Shown here one piece after another: positions 62,697 to 64,000 of a DNA stretch of 64,000 bases. The translations under genes and the position numbers were made by a program. Each line of letters opens with the position of its first letter. Within the stretch, counting starts at the first letter, position 1. Source of the DNA: Trichomonas tenax (Eukaryota; Parabasalia; Trichomonadida; Trichomonadidae); contig JALKBU010000072.1 in NCBI GenBank assembly GCA_023091735.1, positions 29,931 through 93,930 on the forward strand, given 5' to 3'. A model generated the notes under the pieces. The model was given only the letters and a program-made list of their open reading frames with translations, was not told the DNA's origin and searched no databases.

Positions 62697-63632
62697 TTAA
62701 TAAGTAATACCAAATTCTTTAATAAGCTCAACATGACGATCAAAATTTAATAACTTATCTACTTTATTCACCAATTTTTGATTTTTGATTCGATGACCGT
62801 TTGATGTCAAATTGTTGTTGATTTTTCCGACTTCATGTTGAGCTTTACCCAAACAGAAAATATATTTAAAATCATTATATTTATTAAATGATTTAATCAT
62901 TTTATCGTCATATTTGATACAGTATTTATAACAAACGGAAATGTAAATAATATAATATATTTTCTTTAATATTTTATTATCGATATTTAACTTGTAATAA
63001 TCTTCTTCTTTTGCCGTATCGGCATCAACACTTTCGTCTATGAATTTATAAATGGCATCTATGTATTTCATTGCTAATTCCAGATATTCTTTCAAAATTT
63101 TACTCAATGGACAAAAGCTTATTGTACACAATTTATTCTCTAGAAATAAATATCGACTCATTCTTCCATTACCATCGAAATGTGGATGTATTCGAATGTA
63201 TAATAAATGCAATATAAATCCACATAATATTTTATCTATTTTATTTTCGAATTGACATTCATGAAACTTATTTACCCATTCTTGTAAATATTTAATGTTT
63301 ATATATGTTTGTTTAGCGCCAGTGTAAATAGTTCCAAACATATCATTCACATATACTGCTTTATTTCGTTTGTATAAATACTTAGGTTCAATAATTTTAT
63401 AAATTTTTTCAATATTATTATCTTCTTTCATAATTTTTTCATAAATTTCCGGTTTCATATTTTCATTCTTTTCGAATTCGTATGAATTCTTCAATTCATC
63501 TATAACATCATCCGTATTTGTTTCATATGTGTATTTAAAATGATCAAATAAATTAGTATAATTTTCATGAAAATATTTGTCCGTGAATTCTATTTTTAAG
63601 TTGAGCGATTTAAAGAAATTTTCTATATTCAT
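62697..63632 (-). CDS. Fic-domain protein (AMPylator type) inside the element
   Basis: The 311-residue product has the Fic core at about 95-205: IYTGAKQTYIN, a helix LQEWVNKFHE and the signature HPHFDGNGRMSR at 149-160. The catalytic His149 and GNGR anion-hole residues are intact; the third residue (usually Phe) is His, with Phe next. Fic enzymes transfer AMP or similar nucleotides to hydroxyl side chains. A stretch SYEFEKN (50-56) matches the inhibitory (S/T)xxxE(G/N) helix, but the residue after Glu is Lys. The C-terminal 100 residues are unassigned. The frame is intact, although the neighbours are broken. Upstream on the coding strand is T9CTATC. It is flanked by direct repeats. Confidence 0.9.
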   Translation of the reverse strand: MNIENFFKSLNLKIEFTDKYFHENYTNLFDHFKYTYETNTDDVIDELKNSYEFEKNENMKPEIYEKIMKEDNNIEKIYKIIEPKYLYKRNKAVYVNDMFGTIYTGAKQTYINIKYLQEWVNKFHECQFENKIDKILCGFILHLLYIRIHPHFDGNGRMSRYLFLENKLCTISFCPLSKILKEYLELAMKYIDAIYKFIDESVDADTAKEEDYYKLNIDNKILKKIYYIIYISVCYKYCIKYDDKMIKSFNKYNDFKYIFCLGKAQHEVGKINNNLTSNGHRIKNQKLVNKVDKLLNFDRHVELIKEFGITY

Positions 63633-63675
63633 TTAAAAGAAGATAGAAAAAAAAATATTTAATGATATACCATGA

Positions 63676-63860
63676 CTAACTAACTAAGAAAAGAAAGCGT
63701 AAGGATTTTATGACTTCGAAAATTTAAAAACTATTTTTGAGTGTTTACGTTTAAATTTTGATGTTTTAAATTAATTTCGATGTCAATGTTTGAATTTACT
63801 ACTTCATTAACGTAAAATTTGATGTTTTAAGTTACTTTATAAGTTAATGATATTATTTAC
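63676..63860. repeat. Direct repeat flanking the Fic gene, right copy
   Basis: Matches 62502-62685. A partial third unit (TTTACTGCTTCATTAACGTAAAATTTGA-type) follows at 63852-63886. Confidence 0.85.
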
Positions 63861-63911
63861 TGCTTCATTAACGTAAAATTTGAGTGAAATCGTTAATTCA
63901 AAAAATTAAGT

Positions 63912-63939
63912 CTAATTTTTAAAATAATTTATTTTTTTA
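63912..63939 (+). promoter_or_regulatory. 28-bp Maverick upstream element, copy 2
   Basis: Identical to 57267-57294; lies 22 nt before the ATG at 63962. Confidence 0.6.
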
Positions 63940-63961
63940 ATAAATCTAAAAGTAAGCGAAA

Positions 63962-64000
63962 ATGTCAATCCAAATTTTTGATGCTTCAAACAAGATAAAT
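63962..64000 (+). CDS. Start of a Maverick-type gene, cut by window end
   Basis: ATG followed by SIQIFDASNKIN; 13 codons only. The upstream element is shared with the gene at 57318. Function cannot be judged. Confidence 0.55.
   Translation, partial: MSIQIFDASNKIN

Larger units (their letters stand above)
57267..64000. mobile_element. Maverick/Polinton-like element, incomplete in window
   Basis: This stretch carries a small plus-strand gene, a D5-like primase-helicase pseudogene, a small DNA-binding-like gene, a polymerase-B-like pseudogene, a Fic gene and the start of another plus-strand gene. The gene mix and shared upstream motifs fit the giant Maverick elements abundant in trichomonads. 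Integrase, packaging ATPase, protease and terminal inverted repeats are not seen, so the element is partial or continues beyond the right edge. The left boundary is uncertain. Confidence 0.65.

Noticed and set aside
1..64000. CRISPR array, rRNA genes
   Set aside because: No regularly spaced repeat arrays or rRNA-like sequence seen; the DNA is eukaryotic.

Overview
The window looks like nuclear DNA of a trichomonad flagellate, most likely Trichomonas vaginalis or a close relative. It is AT-rich, the standard genetic code ends the intact housekeeping genes, and I see no introns. Two genes carry an Inr-type start site (TCAYT, with the TCA adenine 11-12 nt before the ATG), and several stop codons overlap or abut TAAA, the compact trichomonad poly(A) signal. 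The gene repertoire is also typical: axonemal proteins beside multi-copy ankyrin, subtilase, beta-helix surface and glycine-rich families, plus Maverick/Polinton-like DNA. Species assignment is an inference from these traits, since no database search was possible.

Layout. 0-5 kb: the 5' end of a proteasome alpha-subunit gene (cut by the window edge), an NTF2-fold gene and a decayed ankyrin gene. 5-13 kb: a mosaic of broken genes, comprising a small Maverick-like cluster, an ankyrin gene, a subtilisin pseudogene with an internal deletion, a coiled-coil gene and several remnants. 13-18 kb: gene-poor DNA with interleaved inverted repeats, a 363-bp inverted-repeat element and a truncated surface-protein gene. 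18-55 kb is the gene-dense core: a coiled-coil acidic protein divergent from a 3204-residue HYDIN orthologue, an FG/GGFG-repeat protein, an eIF4G-like MIF4G protein, a DEAH-box RNA helicase, a BEACH-family-like scaffold, a small coiled-coil protein, a single-pass surface protein and CFAP20. A degenerate 3.8-kb Tc1-like transposon sits between the helicase and the scaffold gene. 55-64 kb: a 44-bp perfect palindrome, a glycine-rich surface-protein pseudogene and part of a Maverick/Polinton-like element with a primase-helicase pseudogene, a polymerase-B-like pseudogene and an intact Fic-domain gene.

How the genes work together. HYDIN and CFAP20 both serve the flagellar axoneme. The NTF2-fold protein, the FG-repeat protein, the eIF4G-like protein and the DEAH helicase belong to nuclear transport, RNA handling and translation. 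The rest is accessory DNA: mobile elements and decayed surface or ankyrin families carrying in-frame stops and frameshifts.

Most unusual features: (1) the Fic gene inside the Maverick-like element, flanked by about 180-bp direct repeats; (2) a Tc1-type (DD34E) transposon whose transposase has a long coiled-coil tail and which carries a second Myb/SANT plus AT-hook gene; (3) a 28-bp element placed at the same distance before two Maverick start codons; (4) a perfect 44-bp palindrome; (5) interleaved 71-bp and 161-bp inverted repeats.
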